Below are positions 1 through 8,623 of a stretch of 64,000 nt of DNA, in pieces; within the stretch, counting starts at the first letter, position 1, and every line of letters begins with the position of its first letter. The stretch comes from Streptomyces sulphureus DSM 40104 (GTDB taxonomy: Bacteria; Actinomycetota; Actinomycetes; Streptomycetales; Streptomycetaceae): the NCBI RefSeq assembly GCF_000381025.1, contig NZ_KB905821.1, positions 124,001 to 188,000 on the forward strand. The letters run 5' to 3'. The position numbers were made by a program, and so were the translations under genes. A model generated the notes under the pieces. That model ran no database searches. It worked only from the letters and a program-made list of their open reading frames with translations, and had not been told where the DNA came from.

Positions 1-933
1 GACCTCGTCTACTGCCCTCTGCCGCTCTCCTTCGACTACGGGCTGTACCAACTGTTCCTGGCGGCCGTCAGCGGCGCCCAGGTGAGGCTCGGCAGCATGG
101 CCGAGGCCGGCCCACCGCTGCTGCGCGCGCTGCGCGAGTCGGGGGCGACGGTGTTCGCCGGGGTGCCCTCCGTCTCCGACTCCCTGGCCTGGTTGCTGCG
201 CCGCTCGCAGGGCGAAAAGCTGTCCCGGCTGCGGCTGTTGACCAACACGGGAGCCGCGCTGTCCGAGAAGACCAGGACGGCGCTCCGGGCCGGTCTGCCG
301 AACCTGAGCATCCAACTCATGTACGGCCTCACGGAGTGCAAGCGCGCCACGATCATGCCCCCCGACGGGGATCTCGACCGGCCCGACTCCTCCGGTGTGC
401 CGCTGTCCGACACCGAGTTGACCGTCGTGGACGACGACGGTGCGCCGCTGCCTCCGGGCGCGACCGGCGAGATCGTCGTCCGGGGCCCGCACGTCATGTC
501 CGGCTACTGGCGACGCCCGGAACTGACGGCCCGACGGTTCCCCCGCCGCGACGGGCTCTTCCCCGAACTGCGCACCGGGGACTACGGCCACCTCGACGAG
601 GAGGGCTACCTGTACTTCTCGGGGCGGCACGACGACCTCTACAAGGAGCGGGGCTTCCGGGTGAGTTGCACCGAGGTGGAGGCCGCGGCGCTGCGCCTCG
701 ACGGCGTGACGGCGGCCGCGGTGCTCCCGCCGACGGGTGACCGCGGCGCGGTGCTCACGGTCGTGGGCGAGGTGCCGGAAGAGGAGGTGCTGGAGCGGAT
801 GTGCGAACAGATCGAGCGGTTCAAGGTTCCCAGGCGCTGCGTGCGGATGGACTCCCTGCCCACGAACGGCAACGGGAAGTTCGACCGCCGGCTGATCACT
901 GCCCACGTGGAGGGGCGGGCCTCGACGCGCTGA
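1..933 (+). CDS. Acyl/aminoacyl-AMP ligase (ANL superfamily), 5'-truncated
   Basis: The C-terminal 310 residues of an adenylate-forming enzyme are present. The frame is open from base 1, so the N-terminal domain lies outside the window. Visible landmarks are the YGLTE core motif, the GEIVVRGPHVMSGYW segment, the RTGDYG...GYLYFSGR motif that starts the mobile C-terminal subdomain, and the terminal NGNGKFDRR segment, whose lysine normally drives adenylation. The family activates a carboxylic or amino acid with ATP and loads it on CoA or a carrier protein. The free-standing carrier protein at 6207 and the PLP decarboxylase at 4830 make loading of that carrier protein the likely role, as in BtrJ/BtrI or the vicenistatin starter pathway. 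That pairing is inference. The substrate cannot be read because most of the specificity pocket is outside the window. Confidence 0.85.
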   Translation, partial: DLVYCPLPLSFDYGLYQLFLAAVSGAQVRLGSMAEAGPPLLRALRESGATVFAGVPSVSDSLAWLLRRSQGEKLSRLRLLTNTGAALSEKTRTALRAGLPNLSIQLMYGLTECKRATIMPPDGDLDRPDSSGVPLSDTELTVVDDDGAPLPPGATGEIVVRGPHVMSGYWRRPELTARRFPRRDGLFPELRTGDYGHLDEEGYLYFSGRHDDLYKERGFRVSCTEVEAAALRLDGVTAAAVLPPTGDRGAVLTVVGEVPEEEVLERMCEQIERFKVPRRCVRMDSLPTNGNGKFDRRLITAHVEGRASTR

Positions 934-1257
934 GCGTCGGCCCGCCGCACGCCTAACTCGCGCCGCATACGACCGGATTCGGCACCGAGCGGGATGCGGG
1001 GGCCCGACGTTCCCGTCCGTATCCGGAGGGACGTCCGGAGTCTCTGTACGTACGGAACGGCGGACCGGCGGAGGCGTTCGGGGACTCCGCCGGAGATCCG
1101 CGAAGCCACCCGGAGTCCCGCACCCGCGAAGCCGGCCCCACCGCGGCTCGTCCGGGCACGGCGCCGAAAGCCTCCCCGCCGGCTGTCCGGCCTCGCCGTT
1201 CCGGCTGGCGCACCTCCCCGTCCCACCCTTCCTCTCACACCACGAGGTCAAGAGATC
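934..1257. other. Intergenic stretch before the epimerase gene
   Basis: These 324 bp hold no convincing gene. Open frames in it show poor codon bias or run as upstream extensions of the epimerase. It probably contains a promoter for the next gene, but no clear -10/-35 boxes could be picked out. The AG-rich stretch just before 1258 (GAGGTCAAGAG) is the epimerase ribosome-binding region. Confidence 0.5.
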
Positions 1258-2256
1258 ATGTCTCGAAACATCGCCCTCATCGGTGCCGCCGGATTCGTCG
1301 GCACCAACCTCGCGCTCGGCATGGAGCAGCGCGGTCACACCGTGACGCTCGTCGACGTCGGTGACCGGTTCGGCCGGCTCGCGGCCTCCGGGCTGCTCGA
1401 CAGGGCCCCGCACCACTTCGTCGACCTGGCGCGGCCGGGAGCCTCCCTCCCCGAGTGCGACGTCCTCGTCAACCTCGCCGCCCTGCCGCAGGTCGACTTC
1501 TCCCTCCACCACCCGGAGCTCGCGTTCACGAACAACGTCGCGGTGATGTCCGTGGTCCTGGAGGCCGCGCGACGCCGCGGGACACCGCTGCTCTTCACCT
1601 CTTCCATCGAGGTGTACGGCGGCAACGACGGTCCGCTGTTCACGGAGGAGAGCCCGCTTCTCCCGCTTTCCCCCTACGCGGCCTCGAAGATCGCCTGTGA
1701 GGGCTTCCTCGAGTCCTACCGGCACAACTTCGGCATCGCCGCCACCACGGTGCGACTCACCAACCTGTACGGGCCGTGGCAGGCACCGGACCGCATCGTG
1801 CCGCGCATCGCCGCCCAGGCGCTGCTGGGCGTGGAGTCCGAAGCGGTGACGGGTCGGCTGCGCGACTTCCTCGCCGTCGCGGACGCCGTCGACGCGATCT
1901 GCCGCCTCGTCGAGTCCGACGAGTGGAACAACACCTTCAACATCGCGGCCGGAAATCCGACCACCCTCGAAGAAGCGGCGGAGACGGTGGTGCGCACTGG
2001 CGGCTGCGGAAGTGTCACCGAGATCGAGACCCCGTCGGCGGACGGGCGCGGCCACTCCCTCGTCGCCTCCTCCGCACGCCTGGGCGAGGCGACGGGCTGG
2101 AAGCCCACCACGGCGCTGAGCGACGGCATCGCCGCCACCACCGCCTGGTACCGCGACAACCGGACGTGGTGGCAACCCTTCCGGGAGCAGGTGCGGTCGG
2201 GGCGGCGCGGTCCGGAGTTCCTCGTGGACCACGCCTTCCCCTTCTGGTCGCGGTGA
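1258..2256 (+). CDS. NAD-dependent epimerase/dehydratase (extended SDR)
   Basis: This 332-residue extended short-chain dehydrogenase has an N-terminal Rossmann motif (GAAGFVGTNLA, residues about 8-18), a conserved TSSIEVYG segment and the catalytic YAASK motif. It matches nucleotide-sugar epimerases/4,6-dehydratases in layout and length. The ATG at 1258 follows a GAGGTCAAGAG ribosome-binding region; the open frame extends upstream only with non-SDR sequence. A glycosyltransferase follows, so it may modify a nucleotide sugar for that enzyme. It could equally act on a small non-sugar intermediate, because many secondary-metabolite SDRs of this class do. No other deoxysugar genes are visible in the window. 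Confidence 0.85.
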   Translation: MSRNIALIGAAGFVGTNLALGMEQRGHTVTLVDVGDRFGRLAASGLLDRAPHHFVDLARPGASLPECDVLVNLAALPQVDFSLHHPELAFTNNVAVMSVVLEAARRRGTPLLFTSSIEVYGGNDGPLFTEESPLLPLSPYAASKIACEGFLESYRHNFGIAATTVRLTNLYGPWQAPDRIVPRIAAQALLGVESEAVTGRLRDFLAVADAVDAICRLVESDEWNNTFNIAAGNPTTLEEAAETVVRTGGCGSVTEIETPSADGRGHSLVASSARLGEATGWKPTTALSDGIAATTAWYRDNRTWWQPFREQVRSGRRGPEFLVDHAFPFWSR

Positions 2257-2552
2257 CCCGAGTGACACGGCCCGACGAGGCGCGTCCCTCCGGCACGAAG
2301 CGGGATCGACCGACCGGCGGACGGTTCGCCACGGGCCCTCGGCGTCCGCTGCGCCGCGCTCGTCACCCGCGAGGCACGGCACCCGTCCGGCGCCGCGCAC
2401 TGCCGACACGCGTGCGGGGAGCCACCGTTGAGGACGCCCGTCGACGGCGCCGCCGGTGCGGGGTGTATCCGCGATCGCGCCGCGGCGGTCTGTACGGGGG
2501 ATCACAAGCCACGCCGGCCGGGCGGTCCGCCGGCGAAGAGGGGAGCGGCAGG

Positions 2553-3812
2553 ATGCGACACGGTGCCGAGCTGTCCGGTGAGGTTCCGGACTCGCCGGGG
2601 AGGCTCCCGAAGCGCGCGCACGTGGCCCTGATGGAGATCGGGATGCACGGCCACGTCACCCCGACGTTGGCCGTGGCACGGGAGCTCCTCGCGCGAGGGC
2701 ACCGCGTGACCTACGTCGTACCGGAGGCGTTCGCCTCGCTCGTCGCGGAGACCGGCGCGGACGTCGTGCCCTTCCGCTCGGCATGGGGCCCTGCGGACGA
2801 CTCCCTGAAGCTGCTCAAGGACTTCACGTCCATCGTCTCCTACATGCTGGACGAGGCTGAGAACGCGCTGCCGCAGGTGCGACAGGCCCTCGACGAGGAC
2901 CGTCCCGACGTGATCCTGCACGATCTCTTCGCCTACGAGGCCCGGGTGTTGGGTCACGAGTGGGGCGTTCCCGCAGTGGCGTTCTGGCCGTTCGCGGTGG
3001 ACTACGAGGGCAAGACGAACGGCATCGCCGCCGTCTACCGGGGGCTGCTCACCGATGCCGCCACCTCCCGGCTGCGCGACCGCTTCTCCCGGTGGCTCGC
3101 CGAGAACTCGGTGGAGATGCCGCTCGACCGCTTCGGGCTCCGACCGGAGCGGGGCGTCTCCTCCATCCCCCGGTCACTCCAACCGCACGCGGACGCCGTG
3201 GACGAGTCCGTGTTCTCCTTCGTCGGCCCCTGCCTCGGAGACCGGGCGGAGTTGGGCACGTGGCAGCCTCCGTCCGACGAGCGTCCGGTGCTGCTGATGT
3301 CCCTCGGCTCGACGTTCACCAACCGGCCGGACATCTACCGACGGTGCGTCGCGGACTTCGGGAGAAGCGACTGGCACGTCGTACTGCAGACCGGCAAGTT
3401 CGTCGACCGGGGGATGCTCGGCGACGTGCCCGACAACGTCGAGGTCCACCAGTGGCTTCCCCAGGTCGAAGTGCTCTCCCACGCCACGGCGTTCATCACC
3501 CACGCCGGCATGGGAGGCACTGTGGAGGCGCTCGCACACGAGGTGCCCATGCTCGCCCTGCCGCAGGGTGCGGACCAGTTCTTCATCGCCGACCGCCTGG
3601 TGGAGCTGGGCGTCGGCAGACGGCTCGACAACGACGCCGTCGCCACGACCGGCCTGCGGGGGCCGTTGGAGGAGCTCCTCGCCCTGCCTCAACTCACCCG
3701 ACGCCTCGCGCTGCTGGGGCAGGAGATCCGCGCGTGCCGGGGCGCCCAGGCGGCCGCCGACATCGTCGAGGAGGCCCTCGTTCCGACCGCCCGGGCTTCG
3801 CGCCGGAGCTGA
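2553..3812 (+). CDS. MGT-type (OleD-like) GT-B glycosyltransferase
   Basis: This 419-residue protein of the macrolide/UDP-glucuronosyltransferase type (GT1) begins, after a short extension, with the HGHVTPTLAVARELLARGH segment, whose second histidine (about H34) corresponds to the catalytic base. The C-terminal nucleotide-sugar signature HAGMGGTVEALAHEVPML is intact. The ATG at 2553 follows GAGCGGCAGG. Family members transfer a sugar from UDP/TDP donors to hydroxyls of natural products, and OleD/Mgt enzymes also inactivate antibiotics inside the producer. Lying between an epimerase and the KAS III-like gene, it is either a tailoring enzyme or a self-resistance enzyme. The sequence alone does not decide between them. 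Confidence 0.88.
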   Translation: MRHGAELSGEVPDSPGRLPKRAHVALMEIGMHGHVTPTLAVARELLARGHRVTYVVPEAFASLVAETGADVVPFRSAWGPADDSLKLLKDFTSIVSYMLDEAENALPQVRQALDEDRPDVILHDLFAYEARVLGHEWGVPAVAFWPFAVDYEGKTNGIAAVYRGLLTDAATSRLRDRFSRWLAENSVEMPLDRFGLRPERGVSSIPRSLQPHADAVDESVFSFVGPCLGDRAELGTWQPPSDERPVLLMSLGSTFTNRPDIYRRCVADFGRSDWHVVLQTGKFVDRGMLGDVPDNVEVHQWLPQVEVLSHATAFITHAGMGGTVEALAHEVPMLALPQGADQFFIADRLVELGVGRRLDNDAVATTGLRGPLEELLALPQLTRRLALLGQEIRACRGAQAAADIVEEALVPTARASRRS

Positions 3813-3870
3813 GCGTCCCGCTCCTTGCCACGCGGTCGGCTCTCGACCGCCCGACCCCGAGGGAGACATC

Positions 3871-4827
3871 GTGACCACCCAGCCCGCCACCCTGGAGGGC
3901 GTCGCCTACCACGCGCCGGAACGCGTCGTCGCCGTCGAGGAGTTGGCCGAGCGACTGAACCTGACGAAGTCGAAGGTGCAGCTCTTCCGGAAGATGCAGG
4001 GACTGAAGGAACTTCGCTACGACCCGGAGATGCGCTTCGAGGACCTCGTGCTCCCCGCGGCCCGACAGGTGCTCGACGAGGCAGAGGTACCGCTCTCCCG
4101 CGTCACCCACCTGATCTTCGCCCACGCGACCCAACTCCTCGCCCCCTCGACCGTGGACGTGGCGCAGGAGCTCCGGCGGCAACTCGGCCTCACCCGGGCG
4201 ACCGCCTTCTCGCTCACCCAGCAGAACTGCGCGTCCGGCATGGCCGCGGTCGACGTCGCCGGGGAGCTGCTCCGGCTCGACGGAGACCCCGACGCGCGTG
4301 CCCTCGTCGTCACCGGCGAGCAGGCGTTCACCGCGGGGATTCAGCTCATCCCCGACACGGCGGTGCTCGGGGAGGCCGCCGCCGCGTGCCTCGTCGCCGT
4401 CGACGGCGCCGGGGCCCCCGTCCGCTCGTACGTCACGCAGACCCTCGGCGAATACTCCAATGGCGTCCGGATCGGCAAGGAGAGGGCCGCGGACCTCGGG
4501 CAGATCTACCCGGAGATCTTCGCCGACACGATGCGCCGTGCGGTCTCGGAGGCCGGCCTCACCCTCGCGGACATCGAGCTGCTGATCCCGCACAACGTCA
4601 ACATGATGTCCTGGCGGCAGACCATCCAGGCGCTGGACTTTCCGCGCGAGCGGACGTTCCTGGAGAACATCCCGCGGTTCAGTCACTGCTTCGCGTCCGA
4701 CGTGTTCGTGAACTACGTGACGCTGCGGGACGAGAAGCGGCTGGTGCCCGGCCGGCACTATCTCGTCGCCTCGGTCGGCGTCGGCACCACGTTCGCCGCC
4801 ATGGTCATCACCCACAGGGAGGACTGA
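3871..4827 (+). CDS. KAS III-like (FabH-fold) acyltransferase with Cys-His-His active site
   Basis: This 318-residue thiolase-fold protein keeps the nucleophile (Cys120 in QQNCASGM) and the first histidine (His241 in IPHNVNMM). The position of the normal KAS III asparagine (GNTS motif) reads SHC, so His272 replaces it. Loss of the Asn is known in KAS III relatives that do not carry out a normal decarboxylative condensation, such as PqsC, or acyl transfer to O/N nucleophiles in CerJ-like enzymes. The start is GTG at 3871 after GGGAG. The gene is followed at 2-bp spacing by the decarboxylase, and a degenerate sister protein is encoded at 6455. I infer that it takes an acyl or aminoacyl unit from the carrier protein at 6207 and hands it to an unknown acceptor. 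Confidence 0.85.
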   Translation: MTTQPATLEGVAYHAPERVVAVEELAERLNLTKSKVQLFRKMQGLKELRYDPEMRFEDLVLPAARQVLDEAEVPLSRVTHLIFAHATQLLAPSTVDVAQELRRQLGLTRATAFSLTQQNCASGMAAVDVAGELLRLDGDPDARALVVTGEQAFTAGIQLIPDTAVLGEAAAACLVAVDGAGAPVRSYVTQTLGEYSNGVRIGKERAADLGQIYPEIFADTMRRAVSEAGLTLADIELLIPHNVNMMSWRQTIQALDFPRERTFLENIPRFSHCFASDVFVNYVTLRDEKRLVPGRHYLVASVGVGTTFAAMVITHRED

Positions 4828-4829
4828 GC

Positions 4830-6125
4830 GTGGTCGCGTACGGAGAACCGGAGAACGGCCAGGGCGAGTTCCGGATACAGGGGGTCCCGGTGACGCGGAT
4901 CGTCGAGGAGTTCGGGACACCGACCTACGTCTACGACGCGTCGCGCCTCGAATCCGTGTACCGGGAACTACGGGGCCTGCTGCGGCCGGAGATCGACGTC
5001 TTCTACTCGCTCAAGGCCAACCCGAACGTCAGCGTGGTGCGCACGTTGGGGCGGCTGGGCGCGGGGGCCGAGGTCTCCTCCCTGGTCGAGCTGCGCACCG
5101 CCCAGCGCGCCGGGATCAGCCCCGCGGACACCCTCTTCCTCGGCCCGGGCAAGACCGAGGCCGAGCTGGCCGCCTGCCTGGACGCGGGGTTGCACGCCAT
5201 CGTGTGCGAATCCCTCGCGGAACTCAGGCAGTTGGAGGCAGCGGCAACGGCGCGCGGCCTGTCCTCGGTGGACGTGCTCCTCCGGCTGAACCCGGACTTC
5301 CCGACGAAGGGCTCCGGCCTCGCGATGGGAGGCAAGCCCCGGCAGTTCGGCATCGACACACGCCTGCTGCGCGCGGAGAAGGAGCGCCTCGCCGCTCTGT
5401 CCCGAGTGCGGGTGCGCGGCGTGCACGCCTACATGGGGACGCGTTTCCTTGCGCACGGCGACATCGTCCACAACACCCGCGAGGTGCTCGGCCTCGCCGC
5501 CGACCTGGCGGCGGACCTGGACATCGACCTCGACACCGTGGACGTGGGCGGCGGCCTGGGCGTCGCCTACTTCGACAACGAGGAGGACCTGGACGTCCAG
5601 GCGCTCGCCAGGGGGCTCAACGCCGAGGCCGACCGCTTCCTGCGGGAACGGCCCGGGTGCCGTCTGGTCCTCGAGGTCGGCCGCTATCTCGCGGCCCTGT
5701 GCGGGACCTACGTGACGCGCGTCCTGTACGTGAAGGAGTCCATGGGAAGCGACTTCGTCGTGACGGACGGCGGCACCAACCACCACATGGCCGCCGTGGG
5801 TACGGGCAGCTTCGTCAAGCGCAACTTCCCCCTCGTGGCGCTCACCCGCTACGGCTCGCCGGCCGACCACGAGTACACCGTGACCGGCCCGCTGTGCACC
5901 CCGAACGACGTGCTCGGGAAGAAGGTGCGGCTGCCCGCGGTCGCCCCCGGAGACCTCATCGGCGTCCAGCGCTCGGGAGCGTACGGGCCCTCGGCCTCCC
6001 CCGGGCACTTCCTGAGTCATGGCTTCCCGGCCGAGGTCCTCGTCCACCGCGGCACGCCCCACCTCGTCCGCGCACGGGACACCGCCGAGGACCTGCTCGA
6101 CAGGCAGCGGCTCGCTCCGCTCTGA
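4830..6125 (+). CDS. PLP-dependent decarboxylase, fold type III (BtrK/VinO/DapDC-like)
   Basis: This 431-residue alanine-racemase-fold decarboxylase has the PLP lysine in VFYSLKANPN (Lys62), the glycine-rich phosphate-binding region (VDVGGGLGVAY) and the C-terminal GPLCTPND motif that supplies the catalytic cysteine in diaminopimelate/ornithine decarboxylases. GTG at 4830 lies 2 bp after the KAS III-like stop, with GGGAGG upstream. Lysine and arginine biosynthesis genes are absent nearby, and a carrier protein and AMP ligase are present. This resembles BtrK (butirosin) and VinO (vicenistatin), which decarboxylate an amino acid while it is bound to a carrier protein. Action on a carrier-bound substrate is an inference from context. 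Confidence 0.85.
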   Translation: MVAYGEPENGQGEFRIQGVPVTRIVEEFGTPTYVYDASRLESVYRELRGLLRPEIDVFYSLKANPNVSVVRTLGRLGAGAEVSSLVELRTAQRAGISPADTLFLGPGKTEAELAACLDAGLHAIVCESLAELRQLEAAATARGLSSVDVLLRLNPDFPTKGSGLAMGGKPRQFGIDTRLLRAEKERLAALSRVRVRGVHAYMGTRFLAHGDIVHNTREVLGLAADLAADLDIDLDTVDVGGGLGVAYFDNEEDLDVQALARGLNAEADRFLRERPGCRLVLEVGRYLAALCGTYVTRVLYVKESMGSDFVVTDGGTNHHMAAVGTGSFVKRNFPLVALTRYGSPADHEYTVTGPLCTPNDVLGKKVRLPAVAPGDLIGVQRSGAYGPSASPGHFLSHGFPAEVLVHRGTPHLVRARDTAEDLLDRQRLAPL

Positions 6126-6206
6126 CACACCCGCGCGCACGCCGCACGCCCCGCCACGCCCCGGACCCGGCGGCGTGGGCACCAACTCACGCGAAGGAGC
6201 GAAGAG

Positions 6207-6458
6207 ATGGACCGTCAGGGAACGATCCAGGCCATCGAGGCCGGGCTCACCGACGTCCTGGAGCGCGAGGTCTCCGGGCTCGCCGAGGAGACCCGGTTCT
6301 TCGAGGACCTGCACCTGGACTCCACGTCGATCCTGGAGCTGCTGATGTCCCTGGAGGAGGAGTTGGGTTTCCAGGTGGACCCCGACGAGCTGGACATGAA
6401 GGACTTCGTGTCGGTCGGCACTTTCGTCGACTACCTCGACAAGGTGGTCACGGCATGA
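6207..6458 (+). CDS. Free-standing acyl/peptidyl carrier protein
   Basis: This 83-residue acidic protein has the carrier-protein fold pattern and a canonical phosphopantetheine attachment site, DLHLDSTSILEL, with Ser39 as the modified residue. The ATG at 6207 follows AAGGAGCGAAGAG. Its stop overlaps the start of the degenerate KAS-like gene (ATGA), so the two should be translationally coupled. It is the only carrier protein visible and is the natural meeting point for the AMP ligase, the PLP decarboxylase and the two KAS III-like proteins. No PKS or NRPS module accompanies it in the window. Confidence 0.92.
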   Translation: MDRQGTIQAIEAGLTDVLEREVSGLAEETRFFEDLHLDSTSILELLMSLEEELGFQVDPDELDMKDFVSVGTFVDYLDKVVTA

Positions 6459-7294
6459 CCCTGAGTCTCCAGGCCGCCGGCTCGGTGCTCGATCCGCCGG
6501 CCCGGACCTACCAGGAGAACCCCGCCGATCTGCGCTTCTTCGAGGACCTCTTGGAGCGCCACGGGCAGCGTTTCGACCGGGAGCGCTTCTTGTCGGGACG
6601 GCACGTCGACCACCGTTCCCTCACCGACCTGTTGGCGGACCAGGACGGCCTCCGCGGACGCACGGCGGACCTCATCGTCGTCGCGCACGCGCTGCCCGAC
6701 GTGCTGGCACACGGCGTGACCGCCTCGCACGCGGCTCTTCGCTTCGGTGACGGGGTGCACGGATTCTCCGTGGCCGACCAGGGGTTGGCCGCCCCGTTCA
6801 CCGGGCTGCGGATCGTCTCCGCGTTCCGGGCGAGCGGGCGCGCACGGCACCCCGTCCTGCTCGTGGTCGAGCAGACGACGCTGCCGGCGCACGACCCGGT
6901 CGTGGACGACGGGCCGGTACGACTCGTCGACTCGGGCGCGCTGCTGGCCTTCGGCGAGGACGGCCCGCTGCGGCTCGGGGCGGGGAGCGACGAGGTCCGG
7001 GTGGACCTGCCGGCGGACCGACTACCGGAACTGATACGCGCGCAGGCGCACCCCGACGCGGGAGAGACGCTGGTGGTGCTGGGGCCGGACGCGCCGGAGC
7101 CCGAGCCCGTTCCCGGCGGGCACCTGCACCGCGTTCCGCCGGGCAGCTACGCCACGAGCGTCTGGATCGCCCTCGCCGACAACTGGCGCGAGTGGGCGCG
7201 GCGCTTCGACCGTGTCCTGCTGTGCGACGTGGACCGGCGGAGGGGCCGGGGCTGCCTGGCGACACTGAGGTGCGAGCGCCATGAAGCCGACTGA
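6455..7294 (+). CDS. Degenerate KAS III-like partner protein lacking the active-site cysteine
   Basis: No family is obvious at first sight. Its central part lines up by eye with the KAS III-like protein at 3871. LIVVAHALPDVLAHG matches LIFAHATQLLAPS. FSVADQGLAAPFTGL matches FSLTQQNCASGMAAV, which puts Leu111 where the nucleophilic Cys sits. The LLVVEQTTLP strand matches LVVTGEQAF. The C-terminal half is much shorter and does not preserve the His/Asn motifs. At 279 residues it is smaller than FabH. It starts inside the carrier-protein gene (ATGA overlap). The parallel is PqsB, the inactive subunit of the PqsBC heterodimer, so a structural partner of the 3871 protein is proposed. The homology is a manual alignment and needs a profile search. 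Confidence 0.6.
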   Translation: MTLSLQAAGSVLDPPARTYQENPADLRFFEDLLERHGQRFDRERFLSGRHVDHRSLTDLLADQDGLRGRTADLIVVAHALPDVLAHGVTASHAALRFGDGVHGFSVADQGLAAPFTGLRIVSAFRASGRARHPVLLVVEQTTLPAHDPVVDDGPVRLVDSGALLAFGEDGPLRLGAGSDEVRVDLPADRLPELIRAQAHPDAGETLVVLGPDAPEPEPVPGGHLHRVPPGSYATSVWIALADNWREWARRFDRVLLCDVDRRRGRGCLATLRCERHEAD

Positions 7295-8582
7295 GGCGGG
7301 AACGCCGGGCGACTCCCCCGCCCTTCCGCCCGACGCGGCCGCTCCCCCGCGAACGGCTTCCTCCGGCGGTGTCGGCCCGCTGTTCGTCACCGCGTTCGCC
7401 GCCGCGTACTGCGGGATCTACGTGGCCTTGGTGACGCCGACGACCGTCACCCTGGCGATGAAGGTGCACGACATCGCGCCGGATCGGGAGAACCAGGTCT
7501 TCTCCCTCGTCCTCGGGGTGGGTTCGGTGCTGGCGATCCTCGGCAACCCCCTCTTCGGGCGGTTGAGCGACCGCACCGTGTCGCGCCTGGGGATGCGCAA
7601 GCCGTGGTTGCTGGGTGGCAGCCTGGCGGGTGCCCTCGGCATCCTCCTCGTCGTGCTCGCCGAGGGGGTGCCGCTGCTGCTGCTCGGCTGGTGTCTGGCC
7701 CAACTGGGCTTCAACGCCGTCCTGGCGGCGCTCGTGGCACTCCTTCCCGACCAGGTACCCGTCGAGGAGCGGGGCCGGGTCTCCGGCGCTCTCGGCCTGT
7801 GCCTTCCCGTCGCGCTGGTGATCGGCAGCTTCCTCGCGCAGGTGGCGGCGCCGTCCGTGGCGCTGATGTTTCTCCTGCCCACCGCGGTCGGAGTGGTGAC
7901 GGTGGTCGCGCTGGCTCTTCTGCTGAGGGACCGGCACCTCTCGGCGAAGGACCGACCGCCTTTCACCGTGCGGGGGTTCCTCCAGAGCTACTGGGTCAAC
8001 CCCGTCCGCCAACCCGACTTCGGCTGGGCCTGGTTGAGCCGGTTCCTGATGTTCATGGGGACCTCCGTGCTCAGCGCGTACAAGAGCTTCTATCTGATGG
8101 ACCACTTCGGCTTCCGTGCCTCCGAGGTCCCCCGGTTGGTCTTTCTGACGCTGGTCGCGCAAGCCGTGGTCACCGTCGTGACGAGCCAGGCGTGCGGTCG
8201 CCTCTCGGACCGACTGATGCGTCGCAAGATCTTCGTCCTGGCGGCGTCGGCGGTCTACGGAGTGGGGCTCGCGCTCGTGGCGTTCGCCGGCTCGTTCGGT
8301 GTGTTCGTCGCCGCCGTGGCGCTGTGCGGGGTGGGGTTCGGTGCGTACCTCTCCGTCGACCTCGCGCTCGTCGCCGACGTCCTGCCCAGCCGGGAGACGG
8401 CGGCGCGCGACCTCGGCGTCTTCAACATCGCAAACGCTCTGCCGCAGACGCTTGCGCCGGCGCTCGCCCCTGCCGTCCTCGGAGTGGGTGGAGGGGACAA
8501 TTACCCGTTGTTGTTCCTCCTCGCCGCGTGCTCGGCCATGCTGGGCGCGGTCGCCGTCCAGCCGATCCGCGGAGTGCGCTGA
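7281..8582 (+). CDS. MFS transporter (12-TM)
   Basis: This 433-residue, strongly hydrophobic protein has about twelve membrane segments. The loop after TM2 reads GRLSDRTVSRLGMRKPW, typical of the MFS motif A, and a second copy of the pattern (GRLSDRLMRRK) occurs in the C-terminal half. The ATG at 7281 overlaps the end of the degenerate KAS-like gene by 14 bp, so it is co-translated with the biosynthetic block. Likely an exporter for the product or an intermediate, although uptake cannot be excluded. A second, unrelated MFS gene follows. Confidence 0.85.
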   Translation: MKPTEAGTPGDSPALPPDAAAPPRTASSGGVGPLFVTAFAAAYCGIYVALVTPTTVTLAMKVHDIAPDRENQVFSLVLGVGSVLAILGNPLFGRLSDRTVSRLGMRKPWLLGGSLAGALGILLVVLAEGVPLLLLGWCLAQLGFNAVLAALVALLPDQVPVEERGRVSGALGLCLPVALVIGSFLAQVAAPSVALMFLLPTAVGVVTVVALALLLRDRHLSAKDRPPFTVRGFLQSYWVNPVRQPDFGWAWLSRFLMFMGTSVLSAYKSFYLMDHFGFRASEVPRLVFLTLVAQAVVTVVTSQACGRLSDRLMRRKIFVLAASAVYGVGLALVAFAGSFGVFVAAVALCGVGFGAYLSVDLALVADVLPSRETAARDLGVFNIANALPQTLAPALAPAVLGVGGGDNYPLLFLLAACSAMLGAVAVQPIRGVR

Positions 8583-8623
8583 GGCGGTCCACCCGTTCGG
8601 TAACCAACTGGCAAGGGAGCTCG

